Source: Polynucleobacter sp. 30F-ANTBAC (GTDB lineage: Bacteria; Pseudomonadota; Gammaproteobacteria; Burkholderiales; Burkholderiaceae). Taken from it: a stretch of 64,000 bases of DNA. Under the pieces are notes generated by a model. That model searched no databases. It saw only the letters and a list, made by a program, of their open reading frames with translations, and was not told where the DNA came from. Positions 54,846-63,403 of the stretch are shown piece by piece (the first letter of the stretch is position 1; each line of letters opens with the position of its first letter). The translations under genes and the position numbers were made by a program. The stretch lies in assembly GCF_018882385.1 (NCBI RefSeq), contig NZ_JACVON010000001.1, positions 790,942 to 854,941 on the forward strand, in the 5' to 3' direction.

Positions 54846-56262
54846 GCAATTTGACCGAGACTAATCTTCTTAACGATTTACTGGTTAGAGTCATAATGGA
54901 TACGAATATTAGGGTGAAAGTTCCGAATATCAATATATCAAGAAAAGCATCAAATGTATTATTAGCATTAAAAGGCATAAAGACTGACATTAGAATTGAT
55001 AGCCCAATCATAAAAAACCCCAAACCCCATCTCTTCCAATCTAATCTCAGCCTATAAAGATATATTGCTTTAAATGTCATCAATAAGAACATAACTATAG
55101 AAGAACACAATAGTGATATAAGGGCAAAATTTAAATTTAAATTGAGCGTATAAATTAAAAATAAGCCAACTGCAAATAATAAACTTGCAATTAAATAGGG
55201 CATGATTACACTGGAAATTTTCTTTTCAATTTGAGCACCATTCCCATATAAATTGGTTATAGCTCTTGAACATTCTATAATAGCGCCAAAAATTACAAAA
55301 ATGCTGGCATTGCTATATACATCCGTAACTAATAATTTTAAAAGTAGGGATGCCACATATATATTCGATGCACATAATACTAAATATATAGGTCCAAGCG
55401 TATTTACAAGATCAGAGTAGGCTTTATATCCCAATCCGATTTTACCCAAACTAATTCTTCTATAAAAATATGGATTTAAAAACTGAATGCCTAATATCTC
55501 AATAATCGCCCAGATTGCAGAAGATACCCCCATTCCAACTACCAGATATCCTAAACTTTCTAATCCCCATTGAGATTCAAAATATATTCTATAACCACTA
55601 GTTAACCACCAAATAAAAAATGTTGAAATTGCTAGTGGGCATATATAGTTTTTTAACACATCTTTTTCTAGCAAGTTAAGACTACCTGTTGAAAAAAATT
55701 GTAATTTCTTTTCGAGCTGATACTTAGCACCCATGTACCCAACTAACATAGCAACAGCTTGCCCCCAAAACCAATACAGCCCCTCAGGATGAAATTGTAT
55801 TAATACACTAGAAAAAAGTAAGCCTAAAATTGAAGTTAAACTCAACCACAATACGGATTCAAATCTATATCCCATCATGTTTAATATTGCTATATATGTA
55901 GCATTTAAAGTTCCAAAAAGAACCATTGTAAAAATAGCTAACTCATACCCCAAATAGGGCGAAATAATTTCTGATTCATTTTTTAACCAAATATAAACAA
56001 TGAGACCACTTATAAATCCAACAAAGATTAAATAAGTTAAATATCGCTGCAATTTAGAAAATAGTGTTTTATGATCAATCCACTCATGAGTGTGTCTATT
56101 AATATATTGACCAACTGGATTGATTAAAAACAGTCCACAAAATGATTGAATTGAAATCAATACGGCTAAAATGCCATACTCATATGGAATCAGAAATGAT
56201 GTAGATAATCTTATTGATAAAATCCCAACAATAGCTGTTATAAATCTACCAGTAAGAATCAA
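54832..56262 (-). CDS. wzx: Wzx-type polysaccharide flippase
   Basis: 476 residues, about 12-14 membrane helices throughout (e.g. FITAIVGILSIRLSTSFLIPYEYGILAVLISIQSF at the start). It resembles the MATE-like flippase (polysaccharide biosynthesis) family that moves Und-PP-linked O-units across the inner membrane. No sharply diagnostic motif exists, so the call rests on topology and its position between glycosyltransferases and near Wzy. It is the only candidate flippase in the window. Confidence 0.82.
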   Translation of the reverse strand: MILTGRFITAIVGILSIRLSTSFLIPYEYGILAVLISIQSFCGLFLINPVGQYINRHTHEWIDHKTLFSKLQRYLTYLIFVGFISGLIVYIWLKNESEIISPYLGYELAIFTMVLFGTLNATYIAILNMMGYRFESVLWLSLTSILGLLFSSVLIQFHPEGLYWFWGQAVAMLVGYMGAKYQLEKKLQFFSTGSLNLLEKDVLKNYICPLAISTFFIWWLTSGYRIYFESQWGLESLGYLVVGMGVSSAIWAIIEILGIQFLNPYFYRRISLGKIGLGYKAYSDLVNTLGPIYLVLCASNIYVASLLLKLLVTDVYSNASIFVIFGAIIECSRAITNLYGNGAQIEKKISSVIMPYLIASLLFAVGLFLIYTLNLNLNFALISLLCSSIVMFLLMTFKAIYLYRLRLDWKRWGLGFFMIGLSILMSVFMPFNANNTFDAFLDILIFGTFTLIFVSIMTLTSKSLRRLVSVKLRDEK

Positions 56263-56344
56263 AAAAAATGATTTATCTATGCCTAACTTTCACTCAAATA
56301 CTAATTAATAAAAACTTAAAAATCTATTCGGTGATTTAAATATA

Positions 56345-57340
56345 TCAAACAGATATACTTAAATCACCAATTAAATCATCAACCACATTTTTTGCAAAAC
56401 TTTTATCACTTAATTTAAAAGCCATTTCTGATTGGAGAAATTTATATATATTATCTTGATATGTTCTATATTTTAAATAATCAATGTTTTGTAAGAAATC
56501 TAGCATTGAATTTAAAGATTTAAAATTTCTATAATCTATATATGTTTCTTTGGGAATAAAATTATCTATGTTATTTGGTCCCCAGTATATAGGCACACAA
56601 CCACTTACAAAAGAATCAAATATTTTCTCAGTTATATAATTATTGGACACAACGTTTTCTAAACAAAATGAGAATTTTGACTGACTTAATATATCTGATT
56701 TACATAATACTTTTCCTTTATACACTCGCAAAGGAAAGACTGCTCTACCAATTTTTAAAATATTAAATAGCTTTTTAATCACATTATTAAATAGGAAAGG
56801 TGCATCCCAACCTGAACCATAGAGCTCAAATGAATCAATGTTATTTTTTTCAAACCACTTTATTATTTTAAATCGCTCTTGATATAGAACTTTAGATGAA
56901 GGTAATTCAGCTATTTTGTTTCCCGCAACCATAACAGAAAATTTCTTTCTGTCATCAAAGCTATTAGAAAAATCATTATTTACATTAATATTATTAGGGA
57001 AACTTACATACCTTGATTTGTAAATGTTAAGAATTTCCTCATTCCAGGTATAGATTTTTTTAAATTTTTTTAGGTTATCTTTTTTGTAGGCTTTTTTTTG
57101 TATGTATTTAGTTTCAAAAATAACACCATATTCTTCTTTATGTCCTGCATACAGCCCTGTAATATTTAAAACGGCGTCATTATGATTTTTATGATTATTT
57201 GATAAATCATAGCCGCGCTCTTTAAAATAAGACTTTAAATAACGAACATAATTCAAACAGTTATCTCTATTGCCGATGTAACTATCTGAAAAAATTACAT
57301 CTTTGCCCTCAGTCCAATCTATAAGAAGTATTTTTCTCAA
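56345..57340 (-). CDS. Family 10 (alpha-1,3-fucosyltransferase-like) glycosyltransferase
   Basis: 331 residues. The C-terminal donor-binding block KFSFCLENVVSNNYITEKIFDSFVSGCVPIYWGPNNIDNFIP (222-263) is the definitive GT10 signature, as in Helicobacter and eukaryotic Lewis-type alpha-1,3/4-fucosyltransferases. YNLELYGSGW-like FELYGSGWDAPF lies at 171-182. Donor would be a GDP-6-deoxy-L-galactose or GDP-colitose. With GT11 in the same operon, a Lewis-like branched structure is plausible. Very AT-rich gene; starts four bases inside the preceding acetyltransferase gene. Confidence 0.92.
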   Translation of the reverse strand: MRKILLIDWTEGKDVIFSDSYIGNRDNCLNYVRYLKSYFKERGYDLSNNHKNHNDAVLNITGLYAGHKEEYGVIFETKYIQKKAYKKDNLKKFKKIYTWNEEILNIYKSRYVSFPNNINVNNDFSNSFDDRKKFSVMVAGNKIAELPSSKVLYQERFKIIKWFEKNNIDSFELYGSGWDAPFLFNNVIKKLFNILKIGRAVFPLRVYKGKVLCKSDILSQSKFSFCLENVVSNNYITEKIFDSFVSGCVPIYWGPNNIDNFIPKETYIDYRNFKSLNSMLDFLQNIDYLKYRTYQDNIYKFLQSEMAFKLSDKSFAKNVVDDLIGDLSISV

Positions 57341-57876
57341 TTTCGAGCACCGATTTTCTTTGCAGGAACCCCTGCATAAATAGAGTAACTTTCCACATCC
57401 TTTGTCACAACTGAACCGGCTCCGATTACCGCGCCTCTGCCTATTCTAACTCCATCAACTATGGTCACATTTGACCCTATCCACACATCATCTTCAATAA
57501 CCGTTCCCAAAATTTCCAATTCATTGTCAACTATTTTTATATAACATGGCTTTATTTTATGACTTGCGCCAGGTATAGAGACTCCGGGACCTATTGCAAC
57601 ATCACTTCCAATCTTAACAACTCCACATATGAAAGAGCGAACTCCAAGCCAAGTATTATTTCCTACCTCTAGACTAATTGGATCAATGTGGCAATAACTA
57701 GGGACTGAAACAGAGTTTCCAAACTTTATGTTTTTTTTATTTTTTATGTATGTATATTCACCTATGTAAATTTTATTTCCTATTGTTTTATACAAATTTT
57801 TATATAAAAAAACGTGTATTAATCCTCTTATTGTGGGGCGGTATACTCTATATAAATTTAGCAACTTATCTAACAA
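57337..57876 (-). CDS. Hexapeptide-repeat acetyltransferase (colanic-acid WcaB/F-like)
   Basis: 179 residues of beta-helix: IGEYTYIKNKKNIKFGNSVSVPSYCHIDPISLEVGNNTWLGVRSFICGVVKIGSDVAIGPGVSIPGASHKI, then [51 protein letters not shown]. The SHKI loop provides the catalytic His. It probably O-acetylates a sugar of the same O-unit. One base separates it from the ColD-type gene upstream and it overlaps the GT10 gene by four bases. Confidence 0.86.
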   Translation of the reverse strand: MLDKLLNLYRVYRPTIRGLIHVFLYKNLYKTIGNKIYIGEYTYIKNKKNIKFGNSVSVPSYCHIDPISLEVGNNTWLGVRSFICGVVKIGSDVAIGPGVSIPGASHKIKPCYIKIVDNELEILGTVIEDDVWIGSNVTIVDGVRIGRGAVIGAGSVVTKDVESYSIYAGVPAKKIGARN

Positions 57877-57877
57877 T

Positions 57878-59044
57878 TTAGATAGATCCTAGAATATTTA
57901 TGGCATCGTGTATTGGGTAATGGTGATTACCTACAAACAAGCCATTTCGATCAATATGATCAGCGTTTTTCAAATTTCCATGTACTTCTGAATCAAAGTA
58001 TTTTACAACCTCATTCTTCGAAAAATTTCCCGCTACTATAGGGCGGCATTCAAAGCCAAATTTGTTCAACTTAGAAATCAATAATTTTCTCGTTAACTTA
58101 CTTCCTGGACGTATAACTAAACTAAAGCCAAACCAACTGCTTTCACCAATTTCCTGTTGAATTATTAGCTCTGGGTGATTAGCCATCGTAAGTTGCAATA
58201 ATTTTCCATTCTCTCTACGAGACTCGATTAAAGTAGGCAGACGTTTTACCTGTTCCACACCTAATGCACCCTCAATTTCAAGTGGTCGGACGTTATACCC
58301 AGGCAAAATAAAACGGAAAGACTCCTCAAACGGATCATCACTTTTATCACTGCAAACTAGATTTTTCTGGGGTAAGTTACGCGTCCAACCATGCGCTCTA
58401 AGAGAGAGAAGAATTTGATATAACTCTTCATCATCAGTGACAATTATCCCGCCCTCCATTGTGGAAATATGATGGCTAAAAAAAGAACTATACCCACCCA
58501 TAACCCCGAAGGTACCAGCTTGCTTACCTTCATATCTTGCCCCCATTGACTCGCAATTATCTTCTAGTAACACTATTTTTCGGTCACCAATAATTTCATT
58601 AATACGTCTAAAATCATTAGGGTTACCCAACAAATTAACGGCCATAATAGCCTTTGTTTGATCGGTGACAGCTTGTGCTAATTGATCGAGGTCATAATTT
58701 AATGTATTTAAATCAATATCCACAAACTTGATTTTCAAACCATACTGATACAAAGGATAAAAAGTTGTGCTCCAAGATACAGCAGGGACAATAACTTCAT
58801 CACCACGCTTCAGTTTCAGATCTAAGTTTTTAGTGTAAAACAACGCAGCAACCATTAACAAAATGGCCGATGACCCAGAATTCACCATTACACAATATTT
58901 GCTTCCAACATACTTAGCAAAATCATTTTCGAATGCTTTAACGTTTTCACCCATAGTGAACATACCCGATGCAATAACTCTCTGCATTGCGTCCTGCTCT
59001 TCTTGCCCCCAAGTTGCTGTAGCCAATGGAAATCTAATAGCCAT
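57878..59044 (-). CDS. colD: GDP-4-keto-6-deoxy-D-mannose 3-dehydratase (ColD type)
   Basis: 388 residues, aminotransferase fold. Where DegT/DnrJ enzymes have the PLP lysine, this one has SSFFSHHISTMEGGIIVTD: His191-His192 instead of Lys, the special feature of ColD (active-site base His188 in E. coli). The following DEELYQILLSLRAHGWTRNLPQKN and LPGYNVRPLEIEGALGVEQ also agree with ColD. It would remove the 3-hydroxyl, giving GDP-4-keto-3,6-dideoxymannose. By contrast the aminotransferase at 31447-32556 keeps its lysine (K186). It lies with gmd and a reductase-type gene, so GDP-L-colitose is the predicted product. Confidence 0.92.
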   Translation of the reverse strand: MAIRFPLATATWGQEEQDAMQRVIASGMFTMGENVKAFENDFAKYVGSKYCVMVNSGSSAILLMVAALFYTKNLDLKLKRGDEVIVPAVSWSTTFYPLYQYGLKIKFVDIDLNTLNYDLDQLAQAVTDQTKAIMAVNLLGNPNDFRRINEIIGDRKIVLLEDNCESMGARYEGKQAGTFGVMGGYSSFFSHHISTMEGGIIVTDDEELYQILLSLRAHGWTRNLPQKNLVCSDKSDDPFEESFRFILPGYNVRPLEIEGALGVEQVKRLPTLIESRRENGKLLQLTMANHPELIIQQEIGESSWFGFSLVIRPGSKLTRKLLISKLNKFGFECRPIVAGNFSKNEVVKYFDSEVHGNLKNADHIDRNGLFVGNHHYPIHDAINILGSI

Positions 59045-59976
59045 TACATATATTCCTTCAAATAAAATTCATAAGTTTTATTAATCCCAGCAGTTAGATC
59101 ATGCTTAGCAGTCCAACCCCATGAGATCTGACGATTCACATTAACTAATTTACGCGCCATGCCAACAGGCTTAGTAAGGTCATGAATGAATGTTCCCTGA
59201 AAATTCATTACTTCAGCAACAGTCTGATAGTACTCATTGATTGTGTAATCATGTCCCAACCCTATGTTCATATAGTAAGGCAATGAATCAAACTGATTAA
59301 TGGACTCAATAACCGCATCCGCTAAATCACCGGAGTACATAAATTCACGACGTGCTGTGCCATCTCCCCAAATTTCTACAGTTTTTTCATTATTTTTTTT
59401 GGCTTGATGTACCTTATGAATAATTGCTGGCAAAAGATGCGAATGCTTAGGGTCAAACTTATCATGCCGCCCATAAAGATTACATGGGATTAGTGTCTTA
59501 TATTGGTAAGATGCATCCTCTCGAGTAACATATTCACATAGCTTTGCAGTCAACACTTTAGCTAAAGCATATCCCTCGTTCGTAGGCTCAAGCTCCCCCT
59601 TAAGAATCATCTCTTCCTTTAGTGGTTCTTCATGTCCACGTGGATACATACAAGAACTACCTAAATTAATAAATTTCTTAATACCTGCTTGGCGTGATGC
59701 CCAGACAATATTACGGCCCATATCCAAATTTTCCAATAAAAATCCGACTGGTTCTCGCATATTTGCCTGGATGCCACCAACTTTTCCAGCAGCATGAATT
59801 ACAAAATTTGGTCGATACTTGTCTAAATAGGTTTTAATGGCATCAAAATTCCGAAGATCAAGTTCGGCACTTCGAGGAGCTAGGATATCAAACTCATCAA
59901 TTGCTGAATGCTCAAGAATATTTCGCCCAACCATTCCACCACCACCGGTTAATAGAACTTTTAGTTTAGTCATCAC
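59044..59976 (-). CDS. colC: GDP-sugar epimerase-reductase (ColC/Fcl type)
   Basis: 310 residues, SDR. VLLTGGGGMVGRNILEH, HAAGKVGGIQANMREPVGFL, NLGSSCMYPRGHEEPLKE and YALAKVLTAKLC (Tyr-x3-Lys), with LIPCNLYGRHDKFDPKHSHLLPAIIHK, are shared by GDP-fucose synthase (Fcl) and GDP-colitose synthase (ColC). The one-base overlap with the ColD-type gene favours ColC: 5-epimerisation and 4-reduction to GDP-L-colitose. Fcl cannot be ruled out by sequence alone because the families are so alike. Confidence 0.85.
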   Translation of the reverse strand: MMTKLKVLLTGGGGMVGRNILEHSAIDEFDILAPRSAELDLRNFDAIKTYLDKYRPNFVIHAAGKVGGIQANMREPVGFLLENLDMGRNIVWASRQAGIKKFINLGSSCMYPRGHEEPLKEEMILKGELEPTNEGYALAKVLTAKLCEYVTREDASYQYKTLIPCNLYGRHDKFDPKHSHLLPAIIHKVHQAKKNNEKTVEIWGDGTARREFMYSGDLADAVIESINQFDSLPYYMNIGLGHDYTINEYYQTVAEVMNFQGTFIHDLTKPVGMARKLVNVNRQISWGWTAKHDLTAGINKTYEFYLKEYM

Positions 59977-59987
59977 ATCTAACCAAG

Positions 59988-61073
59988 TTACTCTTGTGGC
60001 CGGAATACAGCATAACCATTCTTCCTAATCAACTCATCACGCTCTGCGCCAATTAAGTCTTCTTGAACCATCTCAGTCACTAACTCATTAAATGTAATTT
60101 TTGGCGTCCAACCAAGTTTTTCTCTTGCCTTAGTGGCATCTCCGAGAAGTGTTTCTACTTCTGTAGGCCTAAAATAACGGGGATCAACTGCAACAATACA
60201 TTTTCCAGATGCATCAAAACCCTTCTCTTCAACACCACGGCCAGACCATACAATATCGATACCAAGCTCTTTTGCTGCTGCATTTACAAAATCTCTAACG
60301 CTATATTGAACACCCGTAGCAATAACAAAATCTTCTGGATTTTCTTGTTGAAGCATCATCCATTGCATTTCAACATAATCTTTGGCATGACCCCAATCCC
60401 GCAAAGAGTCCATATTCCCTAAATACAAACATTCTTGAAGACCTAATTTAATTCTGGCTAAAGCACGAGTAATCTTTCTAGTAACAAATGTTTCACCACG
60501 AATAGGTGATTCGTGATTAAACAAAATTCCATTACAGGCATAAATACCATAAGCTTCACGATAGTTAACAGTTATCCAATAGGCATAAAGTTTTGCAACA
60601 GCATAAGGACTTCTTGGATAAAAAGGGGTTGTTTCTTTTTGTGGAATCTCCTGAACCAATCCGTATAATTCAGATGTTGATGCTTGATAAAAACGAGTTT
60701 TTTTAGTCAATCCTAAGATTCGAATTGCCTCTAGAATTCGTAACGCACCAAGAGCATCTGAGTTTGCCGTATATTCAGGCTCCTCAAAAGATACAGCCAC
60801 ATGGCTCTGCGCTGCCAAATTGTAGATTTCATCAGGCTGAACCTTCTGAATAATGTGTGTTAGGCTAGACGAATCAGTCATATCGCCATGATGTAAATAA
60901 AAGGGTCTTCCTTTTTCATGTACATCATGAAACAAATGATCTATACGTGCAGTATTAAATAATGAGCTGCGGCGCTTAATGCCATGCACCTCATAACCTT
61001 TATCGAGCAACATTTCAGCAAGATATGCTCCATCTTGACCAGTAACACCAGTAATTAAGGCTACTTTAGCCAT
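59988..61073 (-). CDS. gmd: GDP-mannose 4,6-dehydratase
   Basis: 361 residues, [36 protein letters not shown] (5-37) is the diagnostic start; [38 protein letters not shown] and [16 protein letters not shown] (Tyr-x3-Lys) follow. It makes GDP-4-keto-6-deoxy-D-mannose, used by the ColD/ColC-type pair downstream. Two bases after the manC stop, in the same operon. Confidence 0.97.
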   Translation of the reverse strand: MAKVALITGVTGQDGAYLAEMLLDKGYEVHGIKRRSSLFNTARIDHLFHDVHEKGRPFYLHHGDMTDSSSLTHIIQKVQPDEIYNLAAQSHVAVSFEEPEYTANSDALGALRILEAIRILGLTKKTRFYQASTSELYGLVQEIPQKETTPFYPRSPYAVAKLYAYWITVNYREAYGIYACNGILFNHESPIRGETFVTRKITRALARIKLGLQECLYLGNMDSLRDWGHAKDYVEMQWMMLQQENPEDFVIATGVQYSVRDFVNAAAKELGIDIVWSGRGVEEKGFDASGKCIVAVDPRYFRPTEVETLLGDATKAREKLGWTPKITFNELVTEMVQEDLIGAERDELIRKNGYAVFRPQE

Positions 61074-61075
61074 AT

Positions 61076-62530
61076 TTAATTAGTCCTTCCATATGTATCT
61101 TCAAATCTAACAATATCATCTTCACCCAAATAACTACCTGACTGAACCTCAATAATTTCTAGAGGAACAACACCAGGATTTCTTAGGCGATGAGTTTGCC
61201 CCTGCGGTATATAAGTTGATTGATTTTCAGCCAACATAATTACATTTTCACCATTCGTAATTTCAGCTGTACCTCTCACCACAATCCAATGCTCAGCACG
61301 ATGGTGATGCATCTGTAGACTTAATGAAGCGCCAGGTTTCACCATGATGCGTTTTACTTTAAATCGCTCACCTTCATCAATACTGTCATACCAACCCCAA
61401 GGGCGAGCCACTTTACGATGAAGATCTTTTTCTTCACGTTTTTGTTGCTCTAATTGAGTAACAATTTTTTTAACATGCTGGCTTTGATTCTTATCAGCCA
61501 CCAAAATAGCGTCAGCTGTCTCAACAATCACTAGATTATCTAAACCAACAGCACTTACTAAACGAGTGCTGGCATGGATATAGGTATTAGTGGTATCTAC
61601 TAAGAGCGTATCGCCATTTGTCACATTACCATCGCCATCAGTGACACCTACTTGCCAAACAGCATCCCAAGCACCCAAATCATTCCAACCCGCATTGAGC
61701 GGCATCATCTTGATCGCGATATCAGAGCGCGGACATTTTTCCATGACTGCATAGTCAATCGATTCGGATGGAATCGCAGTAAATGATTCTTTATGAGGTC
61801 GCACAAAAGGTGCATCTGTTTTTTTATCAGCCCAAGACTTTTCGCAAGCCTGTGCAATATCCGGTCTAAATTGTTTTAAAGCTTTTAACCAAACACTCGC
61901 CTTCAAAACAAACATGCCACCATTCCACGAATAGTCGTCACTCGCTAAATAACCTTGTGCAGTTTCTGAATCAGGTTTCTCTGCAAACTGAGCAACGGTA
62001 TATTCGCCAAAGCTACCAATAGTTCCTGTGCGCTGTATATAGCCATAACCAGTTTCAGGTTTGGTGGGTGTGATACCTAAAATAACAATTGCGCCCGTAT
62101 CAGCAACTCTAATACTTTTTTGTAAAGCCTCTGTAAAGGCTGCGCCATCCACCACTGTTTGATCTGCAGGCGTCACCACTAAAACTGGATCGCGACCATC
62201 TTCTATCGCTTGTAAGGCAGCAATCGTTAACGCAGGGGCTGTATTACGACCCACGGGTTCTAGCAATAAAATAGCTGCCACATCATTCATTTCTCGCAAT
62301 TGATCGAGTGCCAAGAAACGATGTTCTTCATTGGTCACCACTAAAGTCTCGCCCAAAGCAATATCAGAAGTAGCTAAGCCATTCACACGATCAACCGCTT
62401 GCTGGAACAAACTCGTTGTTCCTGATAAAACTAAAAATTGCTTAGGAAATCCAGCACGAGACAAGGGCCATAAACGTGTACCAGAACCACCACACAAAAT
62501 AACAGGGGTCACTTGAATGGTTTGGCTCAT
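61076..62530 (-). CDS. manC: Mannose-1-phosphate guanylyltransferase / mannose-6-phosphate isomerase
   Basis: 484 residues, bifunctional. The N-terminal GDP-mannose pyrophosphorylase domain has [24 protein letters not shown] (11-34, Lys30). The C-terminal cupin-type isomerase has [43 protein letters not shown] with the metal-binding His cluster, and [13 protein letters not shown]. It supplies GDP-mannose to Gmd. It is the first structural gene after the regulator, 71 bases downstream. Confidence 0.97.
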   Translation of the reverse strand: MSQTIQVTPVILCGGSGTRLWPLSRAGFPKQFLVLSGTTSLFQQAVDRVNGLATSDIALGETLVVTNEEHRFLALDQLREMNDVAAILLLEPVGRNTAPALTIAALQAIEDGRDPVLVVTPADQTVVDGAAFTEALQKSIRVADTGAIVILGITPTKPETGYGYIQRTGTIGSFGEYTVAQFAEKPDSETAQGYLASDDYSWNGGMFVLKASVWLKALKQFRPDIAQACEKSWADKKTDAPFVRPHKESFTAIPSESIDYAVMEKCPRSDIAIKMMPLNAGWNDLGAWDAVWQVGVTDGDGNVTNGDTLLVDTTNTYIHASTRLVSAVGLDNLVIVETADAILVADKNQSQHVKKIVTQLEQQKREEKDLHRKVARPWGWYDSIDEGERFKVKRIMVKPGASLSLQMHHHRAEHWIVVRGTAEITNGENVIMLAENQSTYIPQGQTHRLRNPGVVPLEIIEVQSGSYLGEDDIVRFEDTYGRTN

Positions 62531-62601
62531 AGGTTTGATAAAAATTGATTGTTTTTCAAAAAAAGTCTTCTAAATGAATCTACTTTAGATAGTTAAGCCT
62601 G

Positions 62602-62994
62602 CTAATTCCCGATCCCAACCTCTTCATCCTGCCCTCGGCTTGAGATATCCCCGTTCATATCAAGATTATTAAGGTTGGAAGGACTTAGCTCCCTACTTAA
62701 AGAATCTATTTCTGATTTAAGCTCTTGATACTCTTGCATCTTACGTTTCAAGAATGCTCCAGTTAATGCAGTTTTTTCAGCCAACCCTTGTGGTGTTAAC
62801 AAGTAAGCGTACACCCACTTATTTTGATTGTTTCTAAAGTTTTGGATCTTGATTGAACCTTTGGCAATTAATGCATTTAAACAATAGTTAACTCCGCCCA
62901 AACTCACCCCCAAAGACTTAGACAGCTCACGCTGACTTAAATGAGGGTTAGATTCTAAGAGTCTTAAAACTCGGAATTGCAATTCAGTGGGCAT
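62602..62994 (-). CDS. EPS-associated MarR-type transcriptional regulator
   Basis: 130 residues. Winged helix-turn-helix at about 5-70 (QFRVLRLLESNPHLSQRELSKSLGVSLGGVNYCLNALIAKGSIKIQNFRNNQNKWVYAYLLTPQGLAEKTALT), then a coiled-coil tail KRKMQEYQELKSEIDSL. This matches the small regulators that begin exopolysaccharide operons in many Proteobacteria. The C-terminus is polar and ends DMNGDISSRGQDEE. It lies between the leader repeats and manC and is probably the first gene of the 20-kb leftward operon. Confidence 0.9.
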   Translation of the reverse strand: MPTELQFRVLRLLESNPHLSQRELSKSLGVSLGGVNYCLNALIAKGSIKIQNFRNNQNKWVYAYLLTPQGLAEKTALTGAFLKRKMQEYQELKSEIDSLSRELSPSNLNNLDMNGDISSRGQDEEVGIGN

Positions 62995-63008
62995 TTAATG
63001 TTTGTTAC

Positions 63009-63058
63009 TTGCTGTTTATTGCTGTTTATTGCTCTTCATTACTACTCATTGCTGATTA
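63009..63058. repeat. Five 10-bp tandem repeats in the leader of the EPS operon
   Basis: Plus-strand units TTGCTGTTTA, TTGCTGTTTA, TTGCTCTTCA, TTACTACTCA and TTGCTGATTA lie end to end, starting 14 bases upstream of the regulator's start codon. Read in the transcript direction, each unit is close to TAAACAGCAA. Possible protein-binding array on DNA (about one helical turn each) or RNA. Confidence 0.9.
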
Positions 63059-63116
63059 ACTTTTTGCCATTAGGTATTACGTAGTTTTTGGCAGATTTTC
63101 AGTTTTCTAGCTTTTT

Positions 63117-63138
63117 CTGATTTTTTTCAAAAAATCAG
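63117..63138. repeat. AT-rich hairpin in the EPS operon leader
   Basis: CTGATTTTTT (63117-63126) pairs with AAAAAATCAG (63129-63138) with a 2-base centre. It lies between the ops site and the decamer repeats in the predicted leftward transcript. It lacks a following U-run in that direction, so it is not a standard terminator; a pausing or protective role is possible. Confidence 0.5.
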
Positions 63139-63227
63139 CACAGCTTCTTAATTTCAGCCTTAACAACAATTAATAGTTTTTAGAGGTATTTAATTGGATT
63201 TTAAGTTTATTTAGCAATTATTTAAGT

Positions 63228-63238
63228 ACGCTACCGCC
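63228..63238 (-). promoter_or_regulatory. ops element (RfaH/JUMPstart-type recruitment site)
   Basis: The minus strand reads GGCGGTAGCGT, an exact match to the first 11 bases of the ops core, followed by A where the E. coli consensus has G. It sits about 230 bases upstream of the first gene of the leftward polysaccharide operon, inside the predicted leader. In enterobacteria ops makes RNA polymerase pause and load RfaH, an antiterminator of long surface-glycan operons. Its function here is inferred; an RfaH-like gene is not in the window. Confidence 0.8.
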
Positions 63239-63403
63239 CTACCAATACCCAGGCAATCTTAAATTATTCTATATTTATTAATCACTTACTAGCTGATTTA
63301 GCTACAAATTATATAGCTATCTTATTGCGTTCAGTTATGAACATTATAACTATAGATGCTGTTAATTGGTGCATTTATGCAGTGCAAAATTTATAATAAG
63401 CAT

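Noticed and set aside
59044-59976. Assigning this gene simply as GDP-fucose synthase
   Set aside because: It overlaps a ColD-type gene with the lysine-to-histidine change, so ColC is the better-supported call, though Fcl is not excluded.
63009-63058. CRISPR or microsatellite junk
   Set aside because: Decamers without spacers, located exactly at an operon leader; better explained as a regulatory array.
63392-63397. TATAAT as -10 box of the WecA-like gene
   Set aside because: It ends seven bases before the ATG, leaving no leader, and no -35 stands at the right distance.
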